This document shows, in pieces, positions 21,211 through 35,000 of a stretch of 64,000 nt of DNA. The position numbers and the translations under genes were made by a program. Each line of letters starts with the position of its first letter. Position 1 is the first letter of the stretch. Under the pieces are notes generated by a model. That model had not been told where the DNA came from, searched no databases, and was given only the letters and a program-made list of their open reading frames with translations. Source of the stretch: Aldrovandia affinis (Eukaryota > Chordata > Actinopteri > Notacanthiformes > Halosauridae); NCBI GenBank assembly GCA_029706075.1, contig JAINUG010000108.1, positions 868,001 to 932,000 of the forward strand, read 5' to 3'.

Positions 21211-23389
21211 GACACTAGGACAAAGGACTCCATCCTACAAGTTGCTTTATTTAGTCCGGGCTGCACACAGCACATGATGAGAGATACAACTGCTGGAGAA
21301 ACAACCCTTCACAGCTCATTTACAATCAAAGACTATATGTTTATCTTGTGGCTTTGAAGTCCTTGAAATGATTGAACTTATTTAATCCTAGTTGATTATC
21401 GGAGAGAGGAATGTCTTGCACAGCCCATGCATCTGAAACATACTCGCACATGTGGGTCTGTTTGCAAAACAGCTCTGTTTTATACGCATTTCCAAAGATC
21501 GTGTCTTTGGAATCTTCCTTTCAACTTCTGTGCCGAAGATGGGACTTGATCAAATCAAGCTGGGACCAATTTAATCAGAAACAAATTGATGTCAGGCCCC
21601 CCTTTTTAATAAAAAAAACATCTTGGAATGTTTATTGATTATCTGATTTATTGAGGCTTGCATTCCAGTCACTGCCTGAAAATATATCTCCTCTCCTAAG
21701 GTCACGACTGAGGTGATTTGTTGAAAACGCTGGGAGATAATGGTGGACCTATTGAAAAGCGTGCGGAATGCCAACCCCCGGCGCAGTGTAAATAGACCTT
21801 TAAGAATGTGAAATATTTGGCTGAACTTTGAAAGGGTGCTGTTCACAAAACAAGCCCCCCAAGGACAGGGAACGGTGGCCAAGACTACGTTTAGGGCTCA
21901 TTTTGAGGTTGAAGGCTTTTAGGGCTCATTTTAAAACGATCTGATTTGAGTTAATTCAGTCCTCCTGTCTCAGTAATCATATGCTTCTTGATCACCATTC
22001 ATGCGGAATGACCATTATACACACAGTCTCACTAGCCATGGCAAGTTACGTTCGGCTTGAAAATATTGTTAAAAGAAATATAACAATAATGAATGTACGT
22101 TATGTCCTAAATACCTCCCATTTAGCACATTGTATGACCCTGAATGTCTTGGATTGGATTCCGTCAATGTGCATTTGGATTTAGCCTAGAAAAACAATGA
22201 AACCATTGAGAAGTAGGTCAGTGAGAAATTATTAAATTAAGAAACAATTCAACATTGCAATATGTGCATAGATCAACATTTCCCCCCAGGGCACATGGAT
22301 CATTTAAAGAGAAAACATAATAAGAACAGTATGCCTGTACACAACCCGCCAGATCTTATGTATAAACTCCAAAAATATGGTGATCAACATTTGTCTGTGG
22401 TCGTTTCATTAGAATTCTGTAATTTACATTGTTATTAATGGAACTAGTGTAGGTGTTTTAATAGAACATAAGTTGTATTATTTTATTTAATCTCTACACT
22501 ACAGTACATCTATTAAAAAAAGGAAAAAAAGGATTTGGACGTTTAATTGAAAAACAGTGACCACACTTTTACCAATCGATTGAACATGCTTGACTGGACG
22601 GTTTTTAATTCAAGCCATATTTTTTTCCATTAAAAATATATTGAGTGCAATCCTCTAATATTACAGACATAATAAACACACATAAACGAAAACATAGGAA
22701 ACACATTTAAACTGGAAACGATAAAAGTTATGAAAGCAGCTCAAAAATTATAGTGACACTGTATCTCCACCTAAAGAAAAGCTTATACTTATGTCCAATT
22801 AGTGTGCTTTTAAACGTCCTACCCTTTCAACAAGTCCGTTCTAAAACCGCTCTAAAACCCGATTGGAATCCACTTTTCAATACCCGTCTGATCTTTACAA
22901 AAGGGATACATAATAAACATTGGAATTAAACTCGGTACATTCATGGCTGCAGTTTGTCGCTAAGCAGTGTTAAGTGACGAGCTCTACCACTAAACTCCGG
23001 GAAACTATGTAATCATTTTGAGCGGCATGCACTATGGAGAATAAAGGTGTCCCAGCCGAATCTGGACATTTGTTAGCAATTAGCCGCAGTCAAAATGCTG
23101 ACTTGCTACAACACCCGCTCGCCCGCTCTCTCCCTACTTCCCTCCCTCTCGCCCTGTCATGTTTTCCCTTTGCTGCACTGTCCAAGGTATCATTTTCCTC
23201 CTGCTGTAAAGGGGAGAGGCAGCATGTAGCAGTTAGTCAGCCTATTGCAGCGTGATACTAGTATGTAGCACTGTCATAGATCTCCGTATTTTTTGTTTTA
23301 CAGTGGACGTTTATGCAGGCTGGAGATCAAGTAAGGGGGCGCTGCTGAAAGTTCCCGCGGGCTTTTAAGGGGAAGTATGTTCACAGACA
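21211..23389. other. Region upstream of scara3
   Basis: AT-rich intergenic DNA with a short GC-richer stretch just before exon 1 (23080-23220, 23335-23375). No other gene recognised. It should contain the scara3 promoter; a TTTTAAG element near 23363-23370 is the only TATA-like candidate. Confidence 0.35.
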
Positions 23390-23691
23390 GACAGGAGCAA
23401 CTCTATTAACTATTAGCGAGTAACTTTTTAACGATTTTTAAAAACACTTGGAATATAGTCGTCTGGACATTCAACACCTCCTGCAAGCAAACGGGAACCC
23501 ATCCTTATGGACGCGTGTGTTAATTGTAACCTATACCAGATGCGTCGGATGATAAACAGCTCTCCTGTTACCTTTCCTGTCGGAACCTATATTTCAGCCA
23601 AGAAGATATTGTGAGGAGGGGATTCCTCCGTCCAGCCTACGTTGTTTTACGTCTGGAAGAAGGACGTTGTTTTGAAGCCTCACCATGAAGG
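23390..23691 (+). CDS. scara3: scara3 exon 1 (5' UTR and first codons)
   Basis: The coding part is 23685-23691: ATG AAG G, then donor GTAAGG. The start has a good context (tcaccATGa), and its split Glu codon joins exactly with exon 2 at 33089. The 5' edge is a guess near 23390, after a TTTTAAG element. A 35-codon upstream ORF lies in the leader (23507-23614). Confidence 0.75.
23507..23614 (+). promoter_or_regulatory. Upstream ORF in the scara3 leader
   Basis: ATG at 23507 opens 35 codons (MDACVNCNLYQMRRM..) and ends at TGA 23612-23614, 70 bases before the scara3 start. If the leader is transcribed from about 23390, this uORF would be met first by scanning ribosomes and could lower scara3 translation. 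No sign of conservation can be judged from one sequence. Confidence 0.35.
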
Positions 23692-26600
23692 GTAAGGGGG
23701 GTTCTCTTTTTTATTTTATACGGTATGCATTATCCAAGTTACACCGTTGACTACAAACCACTCTTTTGAGTAGAAGTATATTATCTACAGACCTTGAAAG
23801 TGCACGCGCACATAAATGTGAAGACAGCTCCCTTTAAAAGTGGACCTCTGAGAATCCAGGGAAAACGTTGGTTTGTTTATTTTGGACATGAGACATCCTG
23901 TACTTCAGTTTGAAACCTGCATGGTTCAGAGGTTTCATACATTTGCTTTAGGTTTCCTTAAAGGAGCTTATGGGTACCATATTGAAAGGGAAAGATTTCA
24001 ATCTTGTTACTATTTGACATAAAGAAGGAGAAATATTCAGCGATTTCCCCAGGCACAAAACTGGGCAGCAGCAACATGTGGCATTAGCTGGAGAGGGTGT
24101 CATAAAATGCAATGGTATTTATGGGGAAGTCACAGGTATGGGGTTCTTTCAATCCAAAGTTAAAATCCACTGCTTTCAAGCCTATTAAGAATGGTTTTTA
24201 AATACTTATTTTTAGAGTGAAACACTAACACATGCCTAAGGTAAAAATGAAAAGAAACAGACAGTCATCCTTGTTAAGGGCAGCAGGTGTGTGGCTAGTA
24301 CACAGTACTGCACTTAATAATACAGAGGTCACTGGCAGACCACTCTTAACATCCAGTCCATTTATCTAATTTTACACAGAAATGTTCCTTTTTTCGTTAA
24401 CAATAAATATTAGGGGTAAATAAAGGCATTTTCAGAAGTGATATCAAAGGCGCATACAGTGCCCTCCAGAATTATTGCCAGCCTTGGTGAAGATGAGCAA
24501 AAAGGCTATGAAAAAATGTCTTTGTGGTTCATCAGTTTGATCTTACATTAAAAATATGAGAGAAATCAAATCTTTAATTGAAGTAAAATGATTAAAAAAA
24601 AAAAAATCCATATAAAAAAAAAATCATTTTTCTCAAAAATGTGTCACAATTGTTGGCACCCCTGCATTTAGTACTTTGTGCACCCTCCCCTTGCCAAGAT
24701 AACAGCACTGAGTTTTCATATACTACTTGGTGAGGTCAGAGAACACACACAACACAGCCTCAGCAAGGGATCTGATTGTTTTTAACATTCAGTGTCCATT
24801 TCCTCAAATAAACAAATAAAATAAAAAATAAAAAAAGCAAGGGATCTGAGACCATTCCTACAGAATTTCTCCAGTCCTTGGTCCTCACTTTTAGACTCTC
24901 CTCTGCAGCTCACCCCATAGGTTTACAAAGGGGTTTAGGTCAGGGGACTGGGATAACCATTGCAAAAGCTTGATTCTGCAGTTGTCCTGCTGGAAGATCC
25001 AATCACAACCTAGTTTTAACCTCCTGACAGAGGCAGACAGATTTTGATCTAAAATATCCTGGTGCTTGATGGAGTCCATGATGCCATGTATCCTAACAAG
25101 GGTCGCAGGGCCTTTGGAAGTAAAACAGCCTCACAACATCACAGATCCACCACCATACTTCACAGTGGGGCTTAGGTTGTTTTCTGCATGGCCATCCCTC
25201 TTTGTATGTCAAACCCACCTCTGGTGTTTGTTGCCAAAAAGCTATATTTTTGTCTCATCTGACCATAGAATCCAGTTCCATTCAAAGTTTCAGTGATGTT
25301 TAGCAAACTCCAGGCCCTTACGTTTATGGTTTGATGACAGCAGAGGCTTTCTTCTGGCAAGCCTTCCAAATAGCTTGTTGACATGGAGGTGGCATCTAAT
25401 TATAGTTTTGGAGACTTGGGGACTCCAAGATGCAACCAACTTCTGAAATTGTCCAACCGTGATTCTTGGAGATATGTTTGCCTCTGGAACCATCCTCCTC
25501 ACTGTACGTGGGGGCAAAATACACTTGCGTCCTCTTCCAGGTGGGTTCATCACAGCTCCAGTTGTTAAGTTTCTTAATTATTGCCCTAATAGTGGAGATG
25601 GGTATTTTCAGGTGTATAGCTATTTTTGTATAGCCGTTGCCTAATTTATGAAGGTCAACAACCTTCATTTGTGTATTCTCTGATCTTCCCCATGTTGATG
25701 GGTGACTAAGGGTGTTTGACCTGTGTGTCACGTCATATTTATACCTCATAGTGAAACAGGAAGTCATGGATGACCACTTAAGAGTTCATAAAGACAAAAA
25801 AAATAACAAAAATATATGTAAATAGTAAATACTTCATTTAGATTGTGTTCATAATAATTTCTAAGGGTGCCAATAATTGTGTTTTTTTCCTTTGAATAAT
25901 TTACTTCAATTAAAGGTTAGATTTATCTCATATTTTGAGTGTAAGATCAAGCTGATGAACAACAAAGACATCTTTTCATAACCTTTTTCGCTCATCTACA
26001 CCAAGGCTGGCAATAATTCTGGAGGGCACTGTATATATTTCACAAATATGTTATGTATTATAGACTATTGACATGACCAGAGAGGACAGATATAATTCCA
26101 TTTGTCTTCAGCTGTTTCCAGGAATACAATGAAATCACATCAACATTTCTTTAAAAAAAAAAAAAAAGGATGATTAGAAAAAGAAGGTAGTAGTTGTGGT
26201 CAACACTGCAAAAGAGATGTGTTTACAACTCTTTCCAAGAGGTGCTTACAGTGCATATGACAGTAAAATGTTTGCAAATGGTTTCATTTCAAGTCCAAGC
26301 TCTGGTTTCACCACAGAACCACACCATATGAAGGGCTGAAATAATTTCTCTATAGCTTCAGAGTCAGACAGTCTTGATCAACACATTCCTTGCATGGCAC
26401 CACTTCGAATGGAACCGCACATTCCCGCGTAACTGTATTTAAAACAGTTTTATGTCGACTAGAATTCAAGGCTACACTTGCCTTTATTAGAGTTGAGGTT
26501 TTCTTGCCTTTCAAAGATTCCAAATATAATATATTTGCTTGTCTTTGTTATTCCTCGTTTAGTGTAATGCATTGTTTTTCCATTCTTGTTTCATCTGCTT

Positions 26601-29600
26601 TACATCAGAATGAAACAGTGAATTGCAGTAGACAGCTTACATGTTGTCCAGCCGTAGAGAAAAAAACCCAATACTGTTCTCATGAAGTCCAGAAGCTTTT
26701 AAAGTCAACAACAAAAGATCAGCTAAAACCTATGAAATTCACAGTAACATGTATATATCCTAGACAGGAGGCCAGGGGTCATCATCAAAGATTCAACAAT
26801 TAATTTTAATTGATGGATGGCGATTAATGCCATAGATCGGTTGAACATAGAGGAGGTGAACAATTTATTGGGACCTCTCATAATTTTGATGTAATTTAGC
26901 ATTATGCCATTAGGGATGGGTTGGGTGTTTACGTTTACATGTTTAGGCATTTAGCAGACGCTCTCATCCAGAGCGACTTACAAGATGTGCATTTATACAT
27001 GGTAAGATCAATCATTGTTCGCGCAAGAGATCAGTGCAGTAATACAGCAACATACATAATTGTTGGAAACTGCATACTGTGCCTACAACACAGGGATAGA
27101 AAATGTTAGTAGTTTTTTTTTAGAGTATCAAACACAAATACAAAATATGAAATACAGTATTAAACATATAAACAGTGATGATGACAATGAGTTAATATAC
27201 AGAATCAGTGGTAGTGGAGTCTGAAGAGGTGGGTTTTGAGTCTTTGCGGAAGATGGCCAGTGATTCCGCGGTCCTGACCGAGTACGAAATCATTCAACCA
27301 CCGAGGGGTCAGGACAGAGACGAGGCGAGACCGCGAGGAGCGGCTGCCTGGGGCCTGGAGGGATGGGACAGTCAGTTTGCCAGAGGAGGCAGAGCGGAGG
27401 GGTCTGACTGGGGTGTAGGATGTGATGAGTGTCTGGAGATAGGAGGGAGCGTTTCCCCTAGCAGCTTGATAAGAGCCAGCACCAGTGATTTAAACTTGAT
27501 ATGTGCTGCAATAGGGAGCCAGTGCAGAGAGGTGAGTAGTGGGGTGACGTGTGAATTTGGGTTGGTTGAGAGCTAAATGTGTGGCGGCGTTCTGCATTAG
27601 TTGCAGTGGCTTGATGGCACAGGCCGGTAAGCCTGCCAGCAAGGAATCAAGCTTGTTTAATCAAGCTAATACTGAGACCATTGTCCAACATTTAGAAATC
27701 CCTGGCAGGAAGGTTATCTTGTTAATTACCCATAGGTGTAAATGAATTAAATCCAACAATATGAGCTCAAGCACCCTTTTCCTCCACATGAGAAAGGGAA
27801 TACAGGTCAGCCCATAGACTTTCATGGTATTCGTGGAGGTCATTTTTGCTAAACTAACTAACCTGGATGGTGGTCCCATGATCTCTTAATGTACAGTAGC
27901 AATGTAGTAGTTGCTTTCCTGCAAGAAAGGGGAAAGGTAAATGTATTACACACAAAAATGGAGAAAATATGATAAAGGTAAAAATGGGGTTTGATACCAG
28001 AGAACCTTCTCACCATCTCTAGACATTATTTTTGCCAAATGTGAGACAAATAAAGTGGCCAGCTCGCCTTGCTGATAAACAGATCCTAATCTGCAGCATG
28101 CCGAGGTTCGCATATGGACATAGTTACAATCATTTGCTGTGTTTTGAGTGGATCTAAAAGGTAGTATAGTTGTAGGGTCTTTTGTGCTCAGATGGACATT
28201 TTAGCTGAGCCAGAACTTTGTTTAGATACATGGCAATGTACTGTGAAACAGCAAGGAAAGATAACAAATTAATTATATTGGCTCTTTTCATTTTGAGTCA
28301 GATATCCTTACGTTCTTCAAATATTGTACTCCCTTGGTTCTAATCCTGTAATACTTTCTACCCATCCTTTCACAGCTTCTGCTCTATATTCATACTTAAG
28401 AAAACACATCTGCCACCATGGTTAATGTTGCAGGCTCTTGATTTAATGGTGTGAGTTTAAACAGTTTTCCAGAATATTTACAATATGACAGGGATTTCAA
28501 CACAAGGTCCCAGGCGACTGAACTCGATGACTCGTGATTATGTGAGTTTTACAGCTTATTCAATGTATGCAGGAAGATGTTAGAATCAAAAAAGACTTTG
28601 TGAACACAAGTCATTCCACATTCGCCCCTGCCAATTTAAACACAATAGAATGTCTTCTAGAAGTTCACTGAAAATGTTATTTGTTCAGAGATGCATTTAA
28701 GCGTGGGACCCCCTCCCACATGATAATGAGTCAGATGGGAGAGGTACCACAGATGTTTCCAGTGAGGGCAAATGTTTTCTCCACCCCACAAATAGTTTGT
28801 GTTCTGTAACATAGTCGTTTTTTATATTCCTGGTAATGCTGGCTGGACTATGCACTTCTCAGGGAGGGGTCCAATCTTGAATCAAGAATAATTTGGAGAT
28901 GCTTGAAGTTTGCTTCATCATTTACTCAGTATTTAAATGTTTAAAATGAAACTAGCATAAATGTGGGTCTTTGGTCTGTATCATTCGTAAACCTGGTAAG
29001 AATGCCCAGATATGACCTTAATGCATGTAAATATTTACTTTAGGCACAAAACCTCATTTTGAACAGAGCAAGATAGAGCAATCAATTTCTTAAAATATAT
29101 ATGATCAAATTTGTATAGTACAACAAGCCACTTACTCAATCAATATAGTCCACTAAATGCTGCATTTTGAAATACTGGATAAGAGCAGACTCGATTGGAG
29201 CAGATGGTGCTTCATATATCAGTATTGCAGCTATAATTGCATTTGAGTAAATGTGTGGATAAACCTGAAAAAATATGTTAATAAAAATGGCACCGGTACA
29301 TTGAAATGCATTTTACACTGAATCCGTTTACACATTAATTCCCCACACTTTGGACATCACTAGAATATTCACTACCCACTCCCTAAAGACAAACTATAAT
29401 TGACAGCTGTGGTGGTCCTATGGGAAAGTAGACCTGTTTGTTGAGAAAGCATACATATAAATCAGCCCTGTAAGGGCATTTGATTTGATAATCGTGAAGT
29501 AAAATATAGAACATTTTTCATAAAATACTTCTAGGTGCTCAGTAACATGAATACCAATAAAAATGGCAAATTCAGACTGTTGAGATAGCTTAGTAACAGT

Positions 29601-32018
29601 CTTCTCTGTGTGGTGTTGTAAAGTAAGTTCCCTTTCTTCAGTTCAACATCACGGCTATAGCAATATTGCCACTCAGCGGTGGATGGCTGAAATCCCTATG
29701 TCACAATGGCAGAATGGTGTGAAGGTAAAAATGTCCACCTTTACTCGATTTGTTCTCACATGTCGGGTTTCTCTCCCTACCTTGGTGTGGCTATGGCAGC
29801 TGAGGAGGGCCTCCTCACCTTCCTCCAGGTTGAGTGCACAGTGGCTGCTTCTCTGTCGCCCCAGTTTGTCACAGGACTCACCACCAATAAACCAAAACTG
29901 GCATCCAAGCTATGCAGAGTTATGTCTTCTCTCGCAGAGAAGACATACCTCTGGCATACCCAGCCTATCTATTGGCAGTCCTCTCTGCTTAGATTGACTA
30001 GAAAACCATCACCGAGCTGCAAGTCACCAACCTCACCCTGCATTACCTGCATCACAAGCACACTCCCGCTTTTTCTCCCTATTTAGTGGCCAATTATACC
30101 CCCTATTCTTTCGATTTGGCCTCCCCACAGGATCTCGCCGCCCGTCTCTATGAGGCAAGCTAATTCTCTGAGAGCAGCGAACTCTGCTTCCTTCAAGACA
30201 GAATTCACTCACCCACGTGGCGACACCCACTGGAGACACCCATACGCGCTCCTCAGCGAGTTCATGCTGGCTCAACCTCCCCCCTTCCCCTGGGGGCAGC
30301 CAAACGCCGCCCCCGATCAGGACTCCCCACCAGAGCTGGTCTGGTACAGTTGGGTTTCGAACCACGACTATGATAGGCAGCTCACACTCGTAAAGGACCA
30401 GCCAATAAGGGTGTGTTAGACCACTATGCTATCGGAGGCCCCTGCTAACCCATTTATGATACTGGTACATCTTGTAAGTCACTCTGGATAAGAGCATCTG
30501 CTAAATGCTTAAAATGTAAATGTAAAATGGTAGTGGCAGGAATGACAAACCACCTCCTCCGAGACGGAACTTGCCAATTGCCGATCGTGAGTCCAGCCAG
30601 ATAGAAGCTTTTCTGCAGCGGGTTCATCTCGGCTTCCCTCCCCCCACCCTGGGGTGGACAGCAAATTGCTGCCCCCTAGTGGCACTCCCGTCCAGAGCCG
30701 GACTGACACAGCTGAAAATCGAGCCCTGGCTGCAGTAGGCAACTTGGATTCCGGTTGGATGCTCTTACCGTTACGCCACTCGGGAGGCTCTTGGACTCGC
30801 TCTCTTTTATTGTCCACTCTGTCATATGTTTCCTCCAGGGTCCGTGGCTCCAAAAGACCTACTCCCCTTATTATTATATTAAGTGATTACAAGGTCCACA
30901 GCTCGTTTAGACCTGCTACTTTCATTGTATCAGGGTTTTCTATTGACTCGCTCCCGTCACTGTGTTGTTTCTCAAGGGGTGCACAGCTCTTTCAGCCCCG
31001 CGTCGGTTGTTGTTTGCTCATTAGGTGTTTTACTGGGTTCTGATGCTGGGGTCTGCCCTGCTAGCGATTGCACTTAGCTGAGTATTGTGTCCCTGACTGG
31101 TGGCCCAACGTGGCTCTGTTAGTTACCTCTTCCCTTATCCGTGATGTCTTCCCTGTGTAAGGGAAGGAGACAACACAAAGTTGCCTCATTGTGAACTCCC
31201 CAGTCAGGATGTTCAGTGAGGGTTTTAATGGCAGTTTCGCAGTTTTTAGTCAGGTCAGGCTTAGTCAGGTCTTTAATCAAGAGTATTCATACAGGACCTC
31301 CCACAGTGATTGACATGCACCTTAGCCATTCTGCTGCTGTTATATATAGGGACTTTCGTTGTCTGCCCCTAAGAGGGCATATTCCGGTAGCTGTGATGTC
31401 TCCTTCCCTCTCTCAGGGAACCGTGGTTACATTCGTAACCCAGACGTTTCCTGCCTGACTTGAGGGGCCTGTTTAGAGGGGAGTAAACAGCCAGACAGGA
31501 GGGTGCCCTCCTCTAACAGTCCCTGTGAGGCCCAGGCTCAGCCTGCTATTGGGAGCCACCTGCATGACTGATTGGGAAATGTAAAGTCTGAGAACTGAAG
31601 CAGCTGCAGATGGAGTTGGCGGGCTCACATTCTACCACTTCTGCCTGGCCCAGCACATTGTCAGAATTTGTCTTCTTAAGCCTGACTCCAGTCTCTCAGT
31701 GAGCATGCATAATAGTCTCAACCCTAAGTTTAGATTATTCCTCATTCTGGCCTGTAAAACACATCCCAGTGTTGGTGGATTCAGTTGGAAAAATACAGGT
31801 ATATTGGTTGCACGTTTTTTTTTAGGAATTTTCCTCTGTGATGGAATATTTTTTCAGTAGGGCCTTGAGGTGTTAACTATTGATGTTGCAGCTCTTTGTG
31901 AACATATGAAATGCTTCCTATAAATGTCAGACAACACTGTGACCTGCTTGTGTCTGTACATCTGTATATATGCTAACGTAGGTGCATGTGTGCTTACATG
32001 TGCGTGTCTATCCATGTG

Positions 32019-32084
<66 letters not shown>

Positions 32085-35000
32085 ATTCTGCTTTAGTTAG
32101 CTAATGTTTTTATGATCACTTGAACTATGAATCAAGAAAATAATATTGTCAAAATAAGTTAATTTTTTAATAACACATCAGTACTGGGAAAAAAGGAAAT
32201 AAGCACAGTAAAAACCTTCGAAAAGGGTTTCCAGGTTTTTGGAGTGTGCATCTCATTTAACAATCTTTGGCTGATATCATGCCCAGGATCTGTCTTAACG
32301 TCAAGGCAGAGGAATCAACGTTTGACAGAGAGATGGGAGTTTCAATGCACGAGGCTAGCTCCTATTTGTGTCATAGGTACACTTGTACATGTCAGCATAA
32401 TACAAGGGTACAGGTAGGGACTTAATTAATGGTGACATCATGGAATCAATAGGAAGTAGTATAAAATTCAATGTTTAGGGCATGGTAGTTCTCTCAAGAA
32501 AAAAGTACTTAATATCATTCCAGATTCTGCACAAATAAGCTAAGGAAATGCTGATTGGGGTTAATATAGTCACTGCAAAACTTGCTTTTGTTGTACTAAT
32601 TCCAAGATACAACCCAGATTTTAGTCCTCTGTGGAGTCAGTCTGCCAAGCCTTGGCCCTGCTGCCAGAGAGAGTCACTATCTAGGGGTGACGCCATTATA
32701 ATAGGCTTGAAATTCACACATTGAGCCCTCCGCCCATAGTTTATATGCAGTTACCATGGGGTCATTTATCTGAGAGGGTGCACATCCTTTCCATTGCACT
32801 CTTCCCAGAAAAGGAATAAAATATTTGTCTCTGATCCTTGTAATTGTGTTGATCTTAGTTCTGCGCCAAAAATGACTTCATATTTGAAACGAGTGTTCTG
32901 CATTGCATGTTTTGTGTCTCAGAGTTTGAGAGTAATGGGGGTGGGCGGGGCAGGCCAGGGTATTGTATTACCATCCTGTAGTTCAGTGATTTATGACCTT
33001 GGTAATAAAACGTGTTTCCCAACGTAGTTCCGTCACACATAATTCATTCATTTATTATGCAAGTCTTTTCTTTTTTCTTTTTTTACAGAGAGTTTTTGTG
33101 GATATGAAAATCATCTCTTTAAAGGTAAGAAAAGACTGAGACACATTTCTTGCTTCACTCCAAATGGTGTTTTTAAATGCAAAATAAATATTATTTAAAT
33201 ATTATATAAGTTTTTGTTTGTTTGTTGTACTGGTTATGTAAAACATCCGTTTCGTTTCCCATACAAACATGAGGGTTTTAAATGTGTTTTATTTCATTCC
33301 AGCAGTAAGTGAATACTAGCAATAAATTGGGATGATAGATATGCTATCCAGAAAGTTATGGGTTGGCAGGGCATACTCCATGTCTATACAGGACTGAGAG
33401 TGTAGCATGCCAGTATACACCAACATATTTAATTAATTTTAAAGAAGTAGGCCTTTTTCATACAAACTAGGTGTCACCTAGACCATATTTTACATCATAC
33501 CATGTGACAGTGAACGATATTGTCGAAGCCTAAGAAAAGATATAAACACAAAAAGTTATTTCTTTTGTTTTCATATTCAGTCCATTTCTTTGTTTTACAG
33601 AGGAGGATCTGACAGGAGAAGAGGAAGAAATGCCTTCATTTAGAGGTGAGGCAACCTTCTCCAGGCTACTCCTACTTTCAGCAGTTTAGTTTAAATGGTA
33701 AGGTCTTTCCAAACACCTACCAAAGGTAGTTCCCACAAGCCAGCGAAGGCATGATCACATTTAGTTTTCCTATTAGACATTTGGTAAATTAAAATAACAG
33801 AAAGTCTTAAGACCAGCCCCTCAGAATATTATGGGTTTTCAATAAGGTTTACAACCATCATGCCATTTAAATAGCCTCCTTTTACATTGAAGACAAAGTC
33901 ATTGGTCTATAGAATAGTTTAAAATGATTAATGATTGTGTTTTGGGCACAATGTGTGTGTGGGTTTGTGTTTGTGTGGGCACCTTACCTCTCTTTTCAAT
34001 ACCATCATTATAACTAATTATTTTTTCTTGCCTAGCACAAATATCGTACTTTTCTTTTCAAAAATGTATTTATTTCTGATTTTCTCCAAATTTGGTGCCC
34101 AATTGTACCCTATATTGATTAAATTCCCCCCCACGAGCCCACCACCTGCAACTACAGGACCAGCCACTACTCTGGGACTGGCAGTGACAATGGTGCCGAA
34201 CCGCCTCCTTCGAGACGGAACTCACCTAGCCATCGCCTTCGATTCTAATACACACCCACAGAGAAGCTTTCTGTGCATTCGGCGAGCTCATGTTGGCTTC
34301 CCTCCCCCTGGAGCGGACAGTCAATCGCCACCCCCGAACGGGACTCCCGGGCAGAGCTGGGCTGGCACAGCTGGGGATTGGTCCTAGGCTGCAGTGGGCA
34401 ACCTGCGCTTAGGACAAATGCCTTTACCATTTGCGCCACCCGTAGGATATGCCACCCTTTACATTAATGGCAATGCGTGAGCTAGCCCAATATCAGCCCC
34501 ATTGCCATATCGTAATAATGGGAGGACAATGCGGTGGACCTACCTTGCAATTATTGGTTATAAAAATGACAACAAATGCTCATATGCAGATTTGACTATG
34601 TATTTTCACACTTGAACAGGTGTACATTGTAATAAAATCCTATTAACACAACTTAATATCTGATAAATCATGATTTTGACTGGAGGGTCAAATAATAATG
34701 TACCATTTAAGAGCTGTGCTCCCCAGACATTGTGTGTGAGAGAAATGTGCTGTATTCACAGGAAGGACGCGAGGTGGCTGCATTAAATGCCAGCAGACAC
34801 GGTCTCTTCAGCTGGCCGTCAAAGTCCTCTATGGCTTTTTTGCTTTTCTTATCATAGCGGTTGCCATCCTGGCCTCATTAGGTGAGTTTATTCTACATGA
34901 AACCATCTCAGACCTGTTTACGACACATTTCACTTAACTCTGCTGGAGAATTTATGTTGCCCTTAATAACTTCTGTGGCACCAACACAGTGCAATGTGAT

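Noticed and set aside
29608-30086. Overlapping 129- and 126-codon ORFs in scara3 intron 1
   Set aside because: Two frames are open at once, with no known domain and no splice context in phase. Probably decayed repeat or chance.
30330-30441. tRNA-like sequence with a good B box on the minus strand
   Set aside because: It is the head of a SINE with a body shared by two other copies; no intact cloverleaf is seen.
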